Shown piece by piece: positions 12,330 through 20,714 of a stretch of 39,486 bases of DNA. This DNA comes from Rhodopirellula sp. (GTDB taxonomy: Bacteria; Planctomycetota; Planctomycetia; Pirellulales; Thermoguttaceae), in the NCBI GenBank assembly GCA_012728855.1, contig JAAYEH010000202.1, forward strand, positions 1 through 39,486, in the 5' to 3' direction. A program made the translations under genes and the position numbers. Positions within the stretch are counted from its first letter, which is position 1; each line of letters starts with the position of its first letter. The notes beneath the pieces are model-generated. The model did not search any database, was not told the origin of the DNA, and saw nothing but the letters and a program-made list of their open reading frames with translations.

Positions 12330-12587
12330 CACACCACTCCCTAGCAGGAATACTTGCCACGCCCAAACCCTAATCATGCCACACGGTACGGCAGAGGTCG
12401 AGAGACGTTGAGGTTTGCCATGATGCCGTCGGTTTACAAGGCTCTGCCCCAATCCCCAAGTATTGGGCTTCTGACACTGAAAGTGGCGGGTCTTCAAAAG
12501 CGACCGGAGGGCTTGCTCGCGGCCCGGCAGCATTAGAAAATCAACTGAAAGTGCCTTAGCGACCTCGAAGACCTGAAAGACCGACTC

Positions 12588-13694
12588 ATGGAGACCGCCT
12601 CGACGGACGACCTTCTCGCCCCAATTCCGTCCGACCGAACCTCGTTGACCGACGACGAACGAATCGCCGACATCGTCCCTCTGCCACCACCGGCCCACCT
12701 GATCCGATTCTTCCCCATTCAGGGAACCGCGACCGAAACCCTCATTGCCGGCACCCGGCGGGCAATCAAGCAGATCCTACGGGGCGAGTCCGACCGGCTG
12801 TTGGTCGTCATCGGCCCTTGCTCGATCCACGACCCGGCGGCGGCCTTGGACTACGCTTCGCGGCTGGCCGAGGTCCGTACGCGTCTGGCCGGCGACCTGG
12901 AGGTCGTCATGCGGGTCTATTTCGAGAAACCTCGCACCACGGTTGGTTGGAAGGGGCTGATCAACGACCCTTACCTCGACGGCACCTTCCGCATCAACGA
13001 GGGCCTGCGGATCGCCCGCGATGTTTTGCTGCGGATCCATCAACTGGGCGTGCCGGCTGGCTCGGAGTTTTTGGACACGATCTCGCCGCAGTACATCGGC
13101 GACCTGATCAGTTGGGGGGCGATCGGCGCCCGAACCACCGAATCGCAGGTCCACCGCGAGCTGGCATCCGGCTTGTCGGCGCCCATCGGATTCAAGAATG
13201 GCACCGACGGCAACGTGAAGATCGCCTTGGATGCGATTGTGGCGGCCCGGCAGCAGCACCATTTCCTCTCGGTCCATAAAAACGGCCAGGTGGCGATCGT
13301 CAAGACGCGGGGCAACCACGACTGCCACCTCATCCTCCGCGGCGGCCTGACGCCCAACTTCGACGCTCCCAGTGTGGCCGCAGCCTGCTCCGTCCTGGCC
13401 TCCGCCGGTCTACCCGAGCGGTTGATGATCGACTGCTCCCACGCCAACGCCGCCAAACAGCATCAGGTGCAGTTGACCGTCGCCGCGGGGATCGGCGAGC
13501 AGGTCGCGGGCGGCGACCGGCGGATCATTGGGGCGATGGTCGAATCGCACCTGGTGGAAGGGCGTCAGGATCTCAAGCGGGGCGGGCGACTCGTCTACGG
13601 CCAAAGCATCACCGACGCCTGCCTCGGCTGGGACGACTCGGTCGGGTTGCTGGAATTGCTGGCCGAGAAAGTCCGGCAGCGTCGGGGCCGGTGA
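12588..13694 (+). CDS. aroG: 3-deoxy-7-phosphoheptulonate (DAHP) synthase, class I AroF/G/H type
   Basis: It condenses phosphoenolpyruvate with erythrose 4-phosphate, the first step of aromatic amino acid synthesis. The 368-residue protein (E. coli isozymes about 350) matches the AroF/AroG/AroH family throughout: GPCSIHD, RVYFEKPRTTVGWKG, GARTTESQVHRELASGLS, GFKNGTDG, DCSHAN, MVESHLVEG and SITDACLGW. The metal ligands align as Cys78, His285, Glu319 and Asp343. An N-terminal extension of about 15 residues precedes the usual start. The upstream ribosome site is weak. The gene is divergent from the GH78 gene (258-base gap) and not linked to other aro genes here. Feedback specificity for Phe, Tyr or Trp cannot be read, so the aroG symbol is only the nearest match. 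Confidence 0.94.
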   Translation: METASTDDLLAPIPSDRTSLTDDERIADIVPLPPPAHLIRFFPIQGTATETLIAGTRRAIKQILRGESDRLLVVIGPCSIHDPAAALDYASRLAEVRTRLAGDLEVVMRVYFEKPRTTVGWKGLINDPYLDGTFRINEGLRIARDVLLRIHQLGVPAGSEFLDTISPQYIGDLISWGAIGARTTESQVHRELASGLSAPIGFKNGTDGNVKIALDAIVAARQQHHFLSVHKNGQVAIVKTRGNHDCHLILRGGLTPNFDAPSVAAACSVLASAGLPERLMIDCSHANAAKQHQVQLTVAAGIGEQVAGGDRRIIGAMVESHLVEGRQDLKRGGRLVYGQSITDACLGWDDSVGLLELLAEKVRQRRGR

Positions 13695-13903
13695 GACTCC
13701 GCCCTTCGAGCATGACAGGCTCGTTTGCTTGAGCAGATCGAGGAGGAACACCGCCTATATCAAGTACGGTGGAGTTGCCGTTGCTCTCGAGTCATCGGAT
13801 TGACTCCGGACTCTCGACTCTCCACGGCTGATCAGTTAGAGTGTACCGTGATCGGCGGCCCGATGTGAGGGGAGCCACGGTTCATGAATAAGGTGTATAC
13901 GGG

Positions 13904-15325
13904 ATGATCTTTCGGACACTTGCGACTGCTGTTCTCGCGGCAACGGCTTGGGCGCCGACGGACGCAGCCGAGCGCGCGGTTCCCTCTCCAAACGTCGTCT
14001 TCGTCTTCGCGGATCAGTGGCGGGCCGACGCCGTGGGTTACGCCGCCGATCCGAACGTGAAAACACCCAACCTCGACCGGATGGCGGACGAGGCCATGAC
14101 GTTCACCCATGCCGTCTCGGGCTGCCCTGTCTGCTCGCCCTACCGCGGCACCCTGTTGACGGGACAACGACCGCTGACGCACGGGGTGTTCGTCAACGAC
14201 GTACAACTGCCCGATAAAGCGGTGACCATCGCCGAAGTGCTTGCCGGCTGCGGCTACCGCACGGCGTATATCGGCAAGTGGCATCTCGACGGTCATGGGC
14301 GCTCGTCCTACATCCCGCCCCTGCGGCGGCAGGGCTTCGAGTACTTCAGGGTTCTCGAATGCACGCACAACTACAACCGTTCGGCGTACTACGAGGGCGG
14401 TGACTCGACCAAGAAGTGGTGGCAGGGATACGACGCCTCGGCCCAGACCGACGACGCCGTCTCGTACATCCAGCGGCAATCGCGCGAAACGGCGCCATTC
14501 TTGCTGATGTTGTCCTGGGGCCCGCCTCACAACCCCTACGAAACGGCGCCCGAGCCCTACCGCGCCATGTACCGGCCCGAAGAGATCAAGCTTCGGCCTA
14601 ATGTGCCCGCCGCGGAAGCGGATCTCGCTCGGCGAGAACTGGCAGGCTACTACGCCCATTGCTCGGTGCTCGATGCGTGCCTTGCCAGGATCCGGCAGGC
14701 ACTTTGTGATGGAGCCATCGAGCGAGACACGATCTTCGTCTTCACCTCCGACCACGGCGACATGCTCCATTCGCACGGCGAAATCCGCAAGCAGAAGCCG
14801 TGGGACGAGTCGATCCGCGTACCATTGTTGATCCGCTATCCGCGGCTGCTCGGCGAAAGCGGCCGGCGGCTCGACGTGCCGATCAATTCCGAGGATCTGA
14901 TGCCGACGCTGCTCGGTCTGGCGGGAGTGGCGATTCCGGCATCCGTCGAGGGACAGGATTTCAGCGGTTACCTGCGAGGCGGCCAAGCCCCGTCCGACGG
15001 CGCCGCGCTGTTGACCTGCCCCTGGCCGTTCGGCGAATGGCAACGATTGCGCGGAGGACGCGAGTACCGCGGCATTCGCACGCGCCGCTATACCTACGCT
15101 CGGACGCTCGCAGGTCCGTGGTTGTTGTTCGACAACCAGGCCGATCCGTATCAACTCGACAACCTGATCGACAAGCCGCAACACGCCCAACTGCAATCGC
15201 AACTTGAATCCGTCCTCCAGCGCAAGCTGCAGGAGGCCGGCGACCAGTTCCTGCGAGGCGAAGCGTACATCGAGAAATGGGCCTACCAGGTTGACGCTTC
15301 TGGAACGGTGCCCTACGCACCGTAG
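13904..15325 (+). CDS. Exported formylglycine-dependent sulfatase (S1 family)
   Basis: The 473-residue protein starts with a signal peptide (to about residue 21) and is a full-length arylsulfatase-type hydrolase that removes sulfate esters from glycans. Metal-binding segments are visible at the N-terminus (FADQWRAD) and at FTSDHGD. The modification signature is CSPYRGTLLTG at residues 77-87; Cys77 would be oxidised to formylglycine. It has Tyr where the common CxPSR form has Ser. The conserved GKWH motif follows. AAGGTG lies about eight bases before the ATG. The gene stands alone; adjacent carbohydrate-active genes fit desulfation of algal or mucin-like polymers. Which sulfate position it attacks cannot be told. 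No sulfatase-maturing enzyme is encoded in the window. Confidence 0.93.
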   Translation: MIFRTLATAVLAATAWAPTDAAERAVPSPNVVFVFADQWRADAVGYAADPNVKTPNLDRMADEAMTFTHAVSGCPVCSPYRGTLLTGQRPLTHGVFVNDVQLPDKAVTIAEVLAGCGYRTAYIGKWHLDGHGRSSYIPPLRRQGFEYFRVLECTHNYNRSAYYEGGDSTKKWWQGYDASAQTDDAVSYIQRQSRETAPFLLMLSWGPPHNPYETAPEPYRAMYRPEEIKLRPNVPAAEADLARRELAGYYAHCSVLDACLARIRQALCDGAIERDTIFVFTSDHGDMLHSHGEIRKQKPWDESIRVPLLIRYPRLLGESGRRLDVPINSEDLMPTLLGLAGVAIPASVEGQDFSGYLRGGQAPSDGAALLTCPWPFGEWQRLRGGREYRGIRTRRYTYARTLAGPWLLFDNQADPYQLDNLIDKPQHAQLQSQLESVLQRKLQEAGDQFLRGEAYIEKWAYQVDASGTVPYAP

Positions 15326-15511
15326 CGCGAAGAGGCGGGTTCTGTTGCCCAAGCGGATGATCGTGCCGTACTGCTCACGGATGAGCGAGATATTCATGCG
15401 CAGTCGCGGAGAACGTCCGGAGGCACGTACAATACTCGAAAGATCAAGCTTCTGTCGGATGACAGCGGCTGTGCGGTACCGTCGAATCTCTGTCTTCAGG
15501 CGTGGCAAGAA

Positions 15512-15775
15512 ATGTCTCACAAGCACCAAAAACGACGACGTGGGCATTTTTGTTGGTCCTGTCAAAGGCTCCGGGCGAACGAGAAGTTCTCCGGCCGGGG
15601 CCATGCCCGGCACCTGTGCAAGGATTGTTCCCGCCTCGGCAAAGAGGAAATCAACTACCGCCAGGCGACACGGAATATGGATCGGCTGCTCACGTGGGAC
15701 GGCAGAATTCGCCGAGGGAGGCTCCAACAACTGGAGGAGTACTTGAAGCACGAGAACGAGCGCGTCCGTGCTTAG
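15512..15775 (+). CDS. Small CxxC...CxxC (zinc-ribbon-like) protein ended by a TAG
   Basis: This 87-residue basic, hydrophilic product begins MSHKHQKRRRGHF and has two cysteine pairs, CWSC (about residues 14-17) and CKDC (about 36-39), in the spacing of a zinc ribbon, with the segment NEKFSGRGHARHLCKDC between and around them. The C-terminal part (RQATRNMDRLL to HENERVRA) is predicted helical. I recall similar uncharacterised small proteins but no function. The ribosome site is weak. The same frame stays open after the TAG at 15773-15775 for another 66 codons of similar composition, so the product is probably a truncated form of a protein of about 150 residues. See the next entry. Confidence 0.6.
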   Translation: MSHKHQKRRRGHFCWSCQRLRANEKFSGRGHARHLCKDCSRLGKEEINYRQATRNMDRLLTWDGRIRRGRLQQLEEYLKHENERVRA

Positions 15776-15973
15776 GGCCTCGAAATCGTGAAAGCCGACG
15801 CCTGGGGACGTGCCGAGCAGCGGCTGTACCGCGATCTGGACGACCTCTTGGAGGATTGGGCGGCGGAAGGGATCAATCTGGTGGATTGCGAGTCGTGGAG
15901 TATGGATACAGACAGAACGAAAGAAAGCGGTGAACAGTCACACGCACTCCAAAAACGCGCGGAAATGTCATGA
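15776..15973 (+). pseudogene. In-frame continuation of the interrupted CxxC protein
   Basis: Directly after the TAG at 15773 the same frame continues GLEIVKADAWGRAEQRLYRDL and ends at a TGA at 15971-15973. Joined through the stop, the text would read ...NERVRA-X-GLEIVKAD, a natural helix; a single base change from TTG (Leu) to TAG would explain the break. A GTG at 15788 might start a separate 61-residue product but has no convincing ribosome site. The final TGA overlaps the ATG of the next gene (ATGA), the usual sign of translational coupling. Sequencing error, true pseudogene and programmed readthrough are all possible. Confidence 0.5.
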
Positions 15974-16314
15974 CGGACCGACAGCCGAACGATTTCGATC
16001 CTGAGCCCGCCCTCTGTGAGAGTCGCGTCGGGACACCTCGCCCCTGGTTTGCCTGGCTCTGCGCGGCACCCATTCCACTCGTTGGGGTCGCGATAGGCCT
16101 CTGCGTTTCCATGCATGCGTTCCGTCGGGAGGTGGCGAACTCTCAGGCCCGCTCGCCCGGCGAGTTCGTTGATGGCCTGGGTGTCGTGGCGTATCTTTTC
16201 CTGGGCCTCGTCGGGGGCGCCTTGGGCGGCATCATCGCCGGGGCCGCCGTTGCGGAGTTCGTCACTTGGCTGGGGCATCGCCGGAGTCGCTTGGACGAAA
16301 CGCGAAACGAGTGA
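15970..16314 (+). CDS. Small two-helix membrane protein, unknown function
   Basis: The 114-residue product has two predicted transmembrane segments. The first (about residues 28-50) contains PIPLVGVAIGLCVSMH. The second (about 69-98) is glycine-rich (LFLGLVGGALGGIIAGAAV). A short soluble N-terminus rich in acidic and proline residues and a basic tail ending RRSRLDETRNE flank them. The ATG overlaps the stop of the interrupted CxxC reading frame by four bases (ATGA), suggesting the two were one operon. No domain is recognised. The glycine-rich second helix suggests tight helix packing, nothing more. Confidence 0.6.
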   Translation: MTDRQPNDFDPEPALCESRVGTPRPWFAWLCAAPIPLVGVAIGLCVSMHAFRREVANSQARSPGEFVDGLGVVAYLFLGLVGGALGGIIAGAAVAEFVTWLGHRRSRLDETRNE

Positions 16315-16430
16315 AAACAAACGTCAGAGTGATTCGTGTTTACGTTCTTTGCTGTACATCGTTCTCCGCGGCATCGATGCCACGGTGACAGCAGCACCCC
16401 CAATGAAAGCAGCCTAGTTTTTGAACCCGG

Positions 16431-19250
16431 TTACGGCTCATCGTACGCGCGGATCTCAAACACCCGCGCCGAGGGGTCGCCATTGGTAGATTCCACCGTC
16501 AGCCGTAGCTTTGAAGCTTGCACGGGGGCGAACCGGTGTACGCGGCGGCGCTGGAAGTTCTCTTTTTCGCTCACCAGCGTTGTCCATCCGCGACCATCGA
16601 ACCAGGCGAGCGAATATTCGCTCACGGTCTGCGGCACGAAGGGACGCGTAGGATGGGCAACGTTCAAGTCAGTGTCGAACGTCAGGTAAACCGTGTTGAT
16701 CGTGACCGGCTTGGGAAACTCCAGCTCGATCCACTGCGGCATCGGCTGTGTGGGATCGGAAGCCCAGAGATTGGTCTGGCGGTCGACGATCCGCGCGATG
16801 CCGTTGATCACGTTTTCCGGACGGTAGTCCATGGGATACTCCAGCGGCGGATCGGTCGAAAAAGCGTAGTACTGCCCATCGACCACGGTCCACGGCTTGC
16901 TACTGCCGCCGCCGTACGCGCGGCACGCCTGATACGGTCCCGAAGTCATCATCCGCCACCCGATGCCTTCGGTCTTGGGCAGCCACACCCAAACCATGGG
17001 CGCGTCGACAGTGGCGTTGACGGCGAACTTGACAAACGTCTCCCGTCCGGCCGGCACGGTGGCGGTTGCCGTGGCGAGATCCTCTTTCGACGAGAAATCG
17101 CCCGCCGCGTCCGCCCCGCGGACGTGCAGAGTTACTTCCGCCGCTTCGGAAAGCTCGGAGCGGAGCCGAAGCTGGATCGAGTCGAGCCTGCGATGATCGC
17201 CCCGCGGAAACATCACGGCGCGGGGCATGTTCAACGGGTGCAGGTCGTCGAAGCCGACCTTCGATCGGTCGAAGACCTCATACCGGGCCGTACTGGAAGC
17301 AGAGGTTTTCGCGGTGCGAGCCAGGTCGCCTGGGTCGTGATTGGCGATGCAGGGGATGTACTGGTCGTGCTTCAGCAGCAACTGTTGCAGCTCGTCGATA
17401 TGTTCGCTCCCCAACTCGCGGGGCGCAACCTGTTTTCGGACGCACATCGCCGCGGCCGTGCCGGCAGCCTGTCCCAGCGTCGCCAGCGTGCCCTGCACGC
17501 GGACCGTGCCCAAGGCGATGTGCGTGACACTCACATGCCGGCCGGCAAAGAGCAGGTTGCCGATGTTGGCCGAGTAGAGGCAGCGGAAGGGAATGCTGTA
17601 GATCGGCACGTGGGCGTTGCAGTCGAACGGCCCCTCTTTGCCGGAGTAGATGCCCAGCGGATGGTGTACGTCCAGCGGCCAGCCGCCGTAGGAGATGCGG
17701 TCCGCAAACATCACTCCCTGCTGCGCGTCTTGCTGCTTGAGGAGGTAGTCGCCGATGAGCCGCCGCGTCTCCCGTTTCGCGTCGCCGTAGGGAACCCAAA
17801 CCAGGCCGTAGTTCCTTGCTTGCTCCCGCTCAGCCCAATGGTTCTTGAGATAGTCCCAATAGCCGAACGTGATACGGATCAGTTCGTCGCGGGCATGCTC
17901 GGGATCGGCCAGGTCATCGACGGTCCCTTCGTGTTCCAGCCACCACTCGCCGCCGGTGCAGCCGCGGATGCGGCGGCCGAAGTCGTCGACCGGCAAACGG
18001 GCGGCCCAAGGTGGCGGCGTATAATCGACTGGCTTGCCCATGTCCTGGGCGCGGAAGGCAAGGGCCAGGTTGCCCATCAGACAACCGCTCATGGTAATCT
18101 GGTCCGACGCGCTCGGTGCCAGATCCTCGCCGAACTCCTCGCTCGACTCGCGGCCGAAACGGTACTTGGCCCCGGCGTAGTAGCCCACCCAGCCGTCGCC
18201 CGTACTATCGACGAATTGGTCCGCCCGGTAGACGGATCGTTGGCCGGTGAGCGTATCGACTGCCTCGACCGCTTCGATCGTGTGGTCATCGGCCATCCGG
18301 ACGGCATCGACGTGCCGGTTGACGAAGACCATCAGGTTTTCTTCCTGCTCGGCCAGCAGCCGGAAGGGCTCGCTCATTTTGGGGAAATGGTATCGTGTCC
18401 GAATTCGCCCGGCTTCTTCAATGATGCCGCTTTCGCGGGCATTGGCGTGGGGGCTTCCCGCCCCGGAAATGCCCACGCCCAGTTCGACGCTGGCGCTGCC
18501 GCCCAACACGGGCCGGTTTTGAATCAAAGCGGTTCGGGCGCCGGCACGGGCCGATGCGATGGCCGCCGACGAACCGGCCGCTCCCGCCCCGACAATGATT
18601 ACCTCGAAGCGGCCTTCGTCGCGCGGTTCCAGAGGGATTCCGGTCAGCCGACTCCGCTCCTTGATGACAGCTTCCACGGCTTCCGGCGGCACATAATCGA
18701 GATCGGAGGTAAGGATCAGCGCGTCGCAGCGGGCAAAGTAGCCGGTGCGGTCGACGAGTGCCAGTTCGGCCGGCCCGACCGCCAACTCGAACTCGCCGGC
18801 CGACTGCCAGAGCCACTGGTCGCTCGCCGCTTTGCCGAACACCTGTTCCGACCGCTTGCCGCCCACGCGAACCTCAAACCGTCCGGGGCTGTGCTGCGGA
18901 TACCAGTCGCGGGCACGAACCCAGAGGCGGTAGGTGGCGCTTTTGGGGACGGCAACGGTGGTCGTTGCGTCGGCGACCGGCGTGCCGAAGTCGGCCGCCA
19001 GCAGGTAGGCCGAGCCCATCTTGTGAACGAATTGCGTATCGAGCCGCCAGCCGCCGTAGTTCGAGAAATCCTCCGCGTCGATCCACAGGATGCCATCCAC
19101 AACCGGCTTGACATCGCGCAGCGGCTTGCGGAACCCTTCCATTTCCTGCCCGAACGGCCGCAGTCGTGCCGTGTCGTCATCGCCTTGCACGCCGCAAAAC
19201 GCCGCGGAAAGGATTGCCAGAAAAAGTCCGATCGCCAGCGATTGTCTCAT
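16431..19250 (-). CDS. Exported FAD-dependent oxidoreductase with flanking carbohydrate-binding-like domains
   Basis: The predicted 939-residue protein has a signal peptide, a beta-sandwich region (about 50-190), an FAD_oxidored-type flavoprotein core (about 195-650) and a C-terminal discoidin-like region (about 790-935). The core opens with the Rossmann motif VGAGAAGSSAAIASARAGA and has the second FAD motif FVDSTGDGWVGYYAGA. Such proteins are frequent in planctomycetes and verrucomicrobia near sulfatases and glycosidases, but their substrate is not established. The ATG at 19250 is preferred over longer starts (frame open to 19316): GGAG lies nine bases upstream and the signal peptide follows at once. 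The gene is downstream of the SHD1 gene on the same strand but cut off from it by two terminators. Sugar or polyol oxidation is a guess. Confidence 0.78.
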   Translation of the reverse strand: MRQSLAIGLFLAILSAAFCGVQGDDDTARLRPFGQEMEGFRKPLRDVKPVVDGILWIDAEDFSNYGGWRLDTQFVHKMGSAYLLAADFGTPVADATTTVAVPKSATYRLWVRARDWYPQHSPGRFEVRVGGKRSEQVFGKAASDQWLWQSAGEFELAVGPAELALVDRTGYFARCDALILTSDLDYVPPEAVEAVIKERSRLTGIPLEPRDEGRFEVIIVGAGAAGSSAAIASARAGARTALIQNRPVLGGSASVELGVGISGAGSPHANARESGIIEEAGRIRTRYHFPKMSEPFRLLAEQEENLMVFVNRHVDAVRMADDHTIEAVEAVDTLTGQRSVYRADQFVDSTGDGWVGYYAGAKYRFGRESSEEFGEDLAPSASDQITMSGCLMGNLALAFRAQDMGKPVDYTPPPWAARLPVDDFGRRIRGCTGGEWWLEHEGTVDDLADPEHARDELIRITFGYWDYLKNHWAEREQARNYGLVWVPYGDAKRETRRLIGDYLLKQQDAQQGVMFADRISYGGWPLDVHHPLGIYSGKEGPFDCNAHVPIYSIPFRCLYSANIGNLLFAGRHVSVTHIALGTVRVQGTLATLGQAAGTAAAMCVRKQVAPRELGSEHIDELQQLLLKHDQYIPCIANHDPGDLARTAKTSASSTARYEVFDRSKVGFDDLHPLNMPRAVMFPRGDHRRLDSIQLRLRSELSEAAEVTLHVRGADAAGDFSSKEDLATATATVPAGRETFVKFAVNATVDAPMVWVWLPKTEGIGWRMMTSGPYQACRAYGGGSSKPWTVVDGQYYAFSTDPPLEYPMDYRPENVINGIARIVDRQTNLWASDPTQPMPQWIELEFPKPVTINTVYLTFDTDLNVAHPTRPFVPQTVSEYSLAWFDGRGWTTLVSEKENFQRRRVHRFAPVQASKLRLTVESTNGDPSARVFEIRAYDEP

Positions 19251-19370
19251 GATTCGCATCTCCGGCATTGGTAGGCGGTTATCGTGGGTAGGTGGTATTC
19301 TACCTTGGAATCGCAAAGAGGATCAGTGTCGCAATGCCGCCGGACGCTGAACGTCAGGATACGGTGGTGT

Positions 19371-19499
19371 AAAAAAAACAACCACCCGCCATATTGCTAA
19401 GCAGCCCGGCTGCTGCCACTGGCTGCAACGTCGGAGCTGCCCGAAACCGATGCGTAGCAGCCGGGCTGCTGGGGTCTCTGCCATTGTGGCGGGTCGTTG
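19371..19499 (-). terminator. Second hairpin plus T8: large imperfect palindrome
   Basis: The arms at 19379-19396 and 19482-19499 are 18-bp inverted repeats (about 14 matches), with an inner exact pair at 19400-19414 (AGCAGCCCGGCTGCT) and 19456-19470. On the minus strand the structure is followed by eight T (19378-19371). It stands immediately downstream of the first terminator and would back it up. Its size and inner palindromes also fit a REPIN-like repeat that inserted beside a terminator. Confidence 0.6.
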
Positions 19500-19535
19500 A
19501 AAAAAAACGGCCCATGCGCCGCAGCGCATGGGCCG
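19500..19535 (-). terminator. Intrinsic terminator of the SHD1 gene
   Basis: On the minus strand a perfect 12-bp stem, CGGCCCATGCGC (19535-19524) paired with its complement (19519-19508) around a four-base loop, is followed by eight T (19507-19500). It lies 51 bases after the stop of the SHD1 protein gene and has the form of a strong rho-independent terminator. Confidence 0.92.
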
Positions 19536-19586
19536 ACAGTATCGTTCGCAAGGCGTCGTGCGGTGCTGTCCGCCGACTCGCAGCGA

Positions 19587-20714
19587 TCAGTTCATCGCCA
19601 GGCTCAGGACGGAGCCGCGCAGAAACTGCTGATCCGGGCTGCTTAGGCGATCGAAAGCGACCCGAACATATCGGCCGTCGATTCTCTGCAGGCGAACCTG
19701 TCCGTCGTCCACAAAACCAACGAACCGTGCAACAACTGAATGTCGCCCTGTATCGTCCGTCCAACCACGCAGCAGGTTCATGCTGCTGGACTGTGCCTTT
19801 TCGGCGGGCTTCTCAGCGGGCTTCTCCGCCGGCTCTTCCGCTGGTTTCTCAACCGGTTTCTCGGCAGCTTTCTCAGCGGGCTTTTCGGCCGGTTTCTCGG
19901 CCGGCGCGGGCGCGGGAGGCGCCGCGGGTTTCTCGGCGGGTTTCTCAGCCGGCTTTTCGGCCGGTTTCTCAGCAGCTTTTGCCGGCATTTCCGCGGCGTC
20001 GGCCGGTTTCTCGGCCGGCGCGGGCGCGGGAGTCGCCGCGGGTTTCTCAGCGGGTTTCTCAGCGGGCTTTTCGGCCGGTTTCTCAGCAGCTTTTGCCGGC
20101 ATTTCCGGGGCTGCGGCCGGTTTCTCGGCCGGCGCGGGCGCGGGAGGCGCCGCTGGTTTCTCGGCGGGTTTCTCAGCCGGTTTCGCAGCGGCTTTTTCCG
20201 GCTCCTGGGCTGGGGCCGCCGGGGGTGCGGCTTTGGCGGGCATTTCCACCGCTGGCTTTTCGACCGGGGCAGGTGCCGGCGGCGCGGGGGGGGCCGCTGG
20301 TGGCGCAGGAGGCGGAACGGGTTTCGCCACAGGAGCGGGAGGCGCCGGCGGCGCTACGTCGCCCGGCGATGCCGATGGTTTCGCTGGCGGCGCAGGCGGC
20401 GCTTTCGGAGGCGCCGGGGCTGCAGGTGCATCAGCCTTGGGAGGCGCAGGAGGCGCTTCGGGGGTCGGTTCCGCGGGCGCTGCGGGCGCCATGCCGCCAT
20501 CGGCCGCTGCTGCACAGCACTCGGGCACTGTCGGCTCGCAGCACTGTGGCAAGGCAGCGCAACAATCCTGCGTAACGACGCAGCAACTTGTCGCACACCG
20601 GCGGGCGTGGCAGCGGCCGAACATACTGCCAAAGAATTTGCACGCCCATACCGTCTCGGTCGTGATGAACATCATCACGATCAAGATTGCACAGGTCATT
20701 CCCAGTCGTCGCAT
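19587..20714 (-). CDS. Exported Cys-rich, Pro/Ala/Lys-repeat protein with C-terminal SHD1 domain
   Basis: The 375-residue product has four parts: a signal peptide ending near TVWAC (about residue 25); a cysteine-rich segment (about 25-70) with CC pairs; a low-complexity region of PAEKPAEKPA and PPAPAPAEK units (about 75-310); and a C-terminal SHD1 domain (RGWTDDTGRHSVVARFVGF to LSSPDQQFL, about 315-370). SHD1 is related to the Sla1 homology domain and is common in exported planctomycete proteins; its partner there is unknown. The repeat probably forms a long flexible spacer. Two ATGs stand together at 20717 and 20714; the second is better spaced from AGGAGG. A strong terminator follows. A cell-envelope structural or anchoring role is an inference. 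Confidence 0.8.
   Translation of the reverse strand: MRRLGMTCAILIVMMFITTETVWACKFFGSMFGRCHARRCATSCCVVTQDCCAALPQCCEPTVPECCAAAADGGMAPAAPAEPTPEAPPAPPKADAPAAPAPPKAPPAPPAKPSASPGDVAPPAPPAPVAKPVPPPAPPAAPPAPPAPAPVEKPAVEMPAKAAPPAAPAQEPEKAAAKPAEKPAEKPAAPPAPAPAEKPAAAPEMPAKAAEKPAEKPAEKPAEKPAATPAPAPAEKPADAAEMPAKAAEKPAEKPAEKPAEKPAAPPAPAPAEKPAEKPAEKAAEKPVEKPAEEPAEKPAEKPAEKAQSSSMNLLRGWTDDTGRHSVVARFVGFVDDGQVRLQRIDGRYVRVAFDRLSSPDQQFLRGSVLSLAMN
19797..20205 (-). repeat. In-gene tandem repeat, 114-bp (38-codon) period
   Basis: Within the SHD1 gene two nearly identical 114-bp units lie at 19921-20034 and 20035-20148, with partial units on both sides. Each encodes KPAEKPAEKPAEKPA, a proline/alanine linker and an EMPAKAAEKPA block. 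The short KPAE unit also repeats with a 12-bp period. Such tracts change length by slippage or recombination, so copy number may vary between strains. Confidence 0.85.

Noticed and set aside
12378..12698. N-terminal extension of the GH78 frame
   Set aside because: It has no domain match, overlaps the DAHP synthase start region and would bury the signal peptide; the GTG at 12329 has a ribosome site.
13884..13907. Seven-codon frame (MNKVYTG) ending at the sulfatase start
   Set aside because: A leader peptide is possible in form, but there is no attenuator, regulatory codon run or good ribosome site.
13832..15751. 639-codon open frame on the minus strand
   Set aside because: Antisense of the sulfatase, which has an intact active-site motif.
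16518..19274. 918-codon open frame on the plus strand
   Set aside because: It is the antisense shadow of the FAD oxidoreductase; its translation has no domain, and the minus strand has the FAD motifs, ribosome site and terminator context.
19797..20205. Repeats that at first glance resemble a CRISPR or other array
   Set aside because: The units are continuous, in frame, and encode KPAE-type protein repeats; there are no unique spacers.
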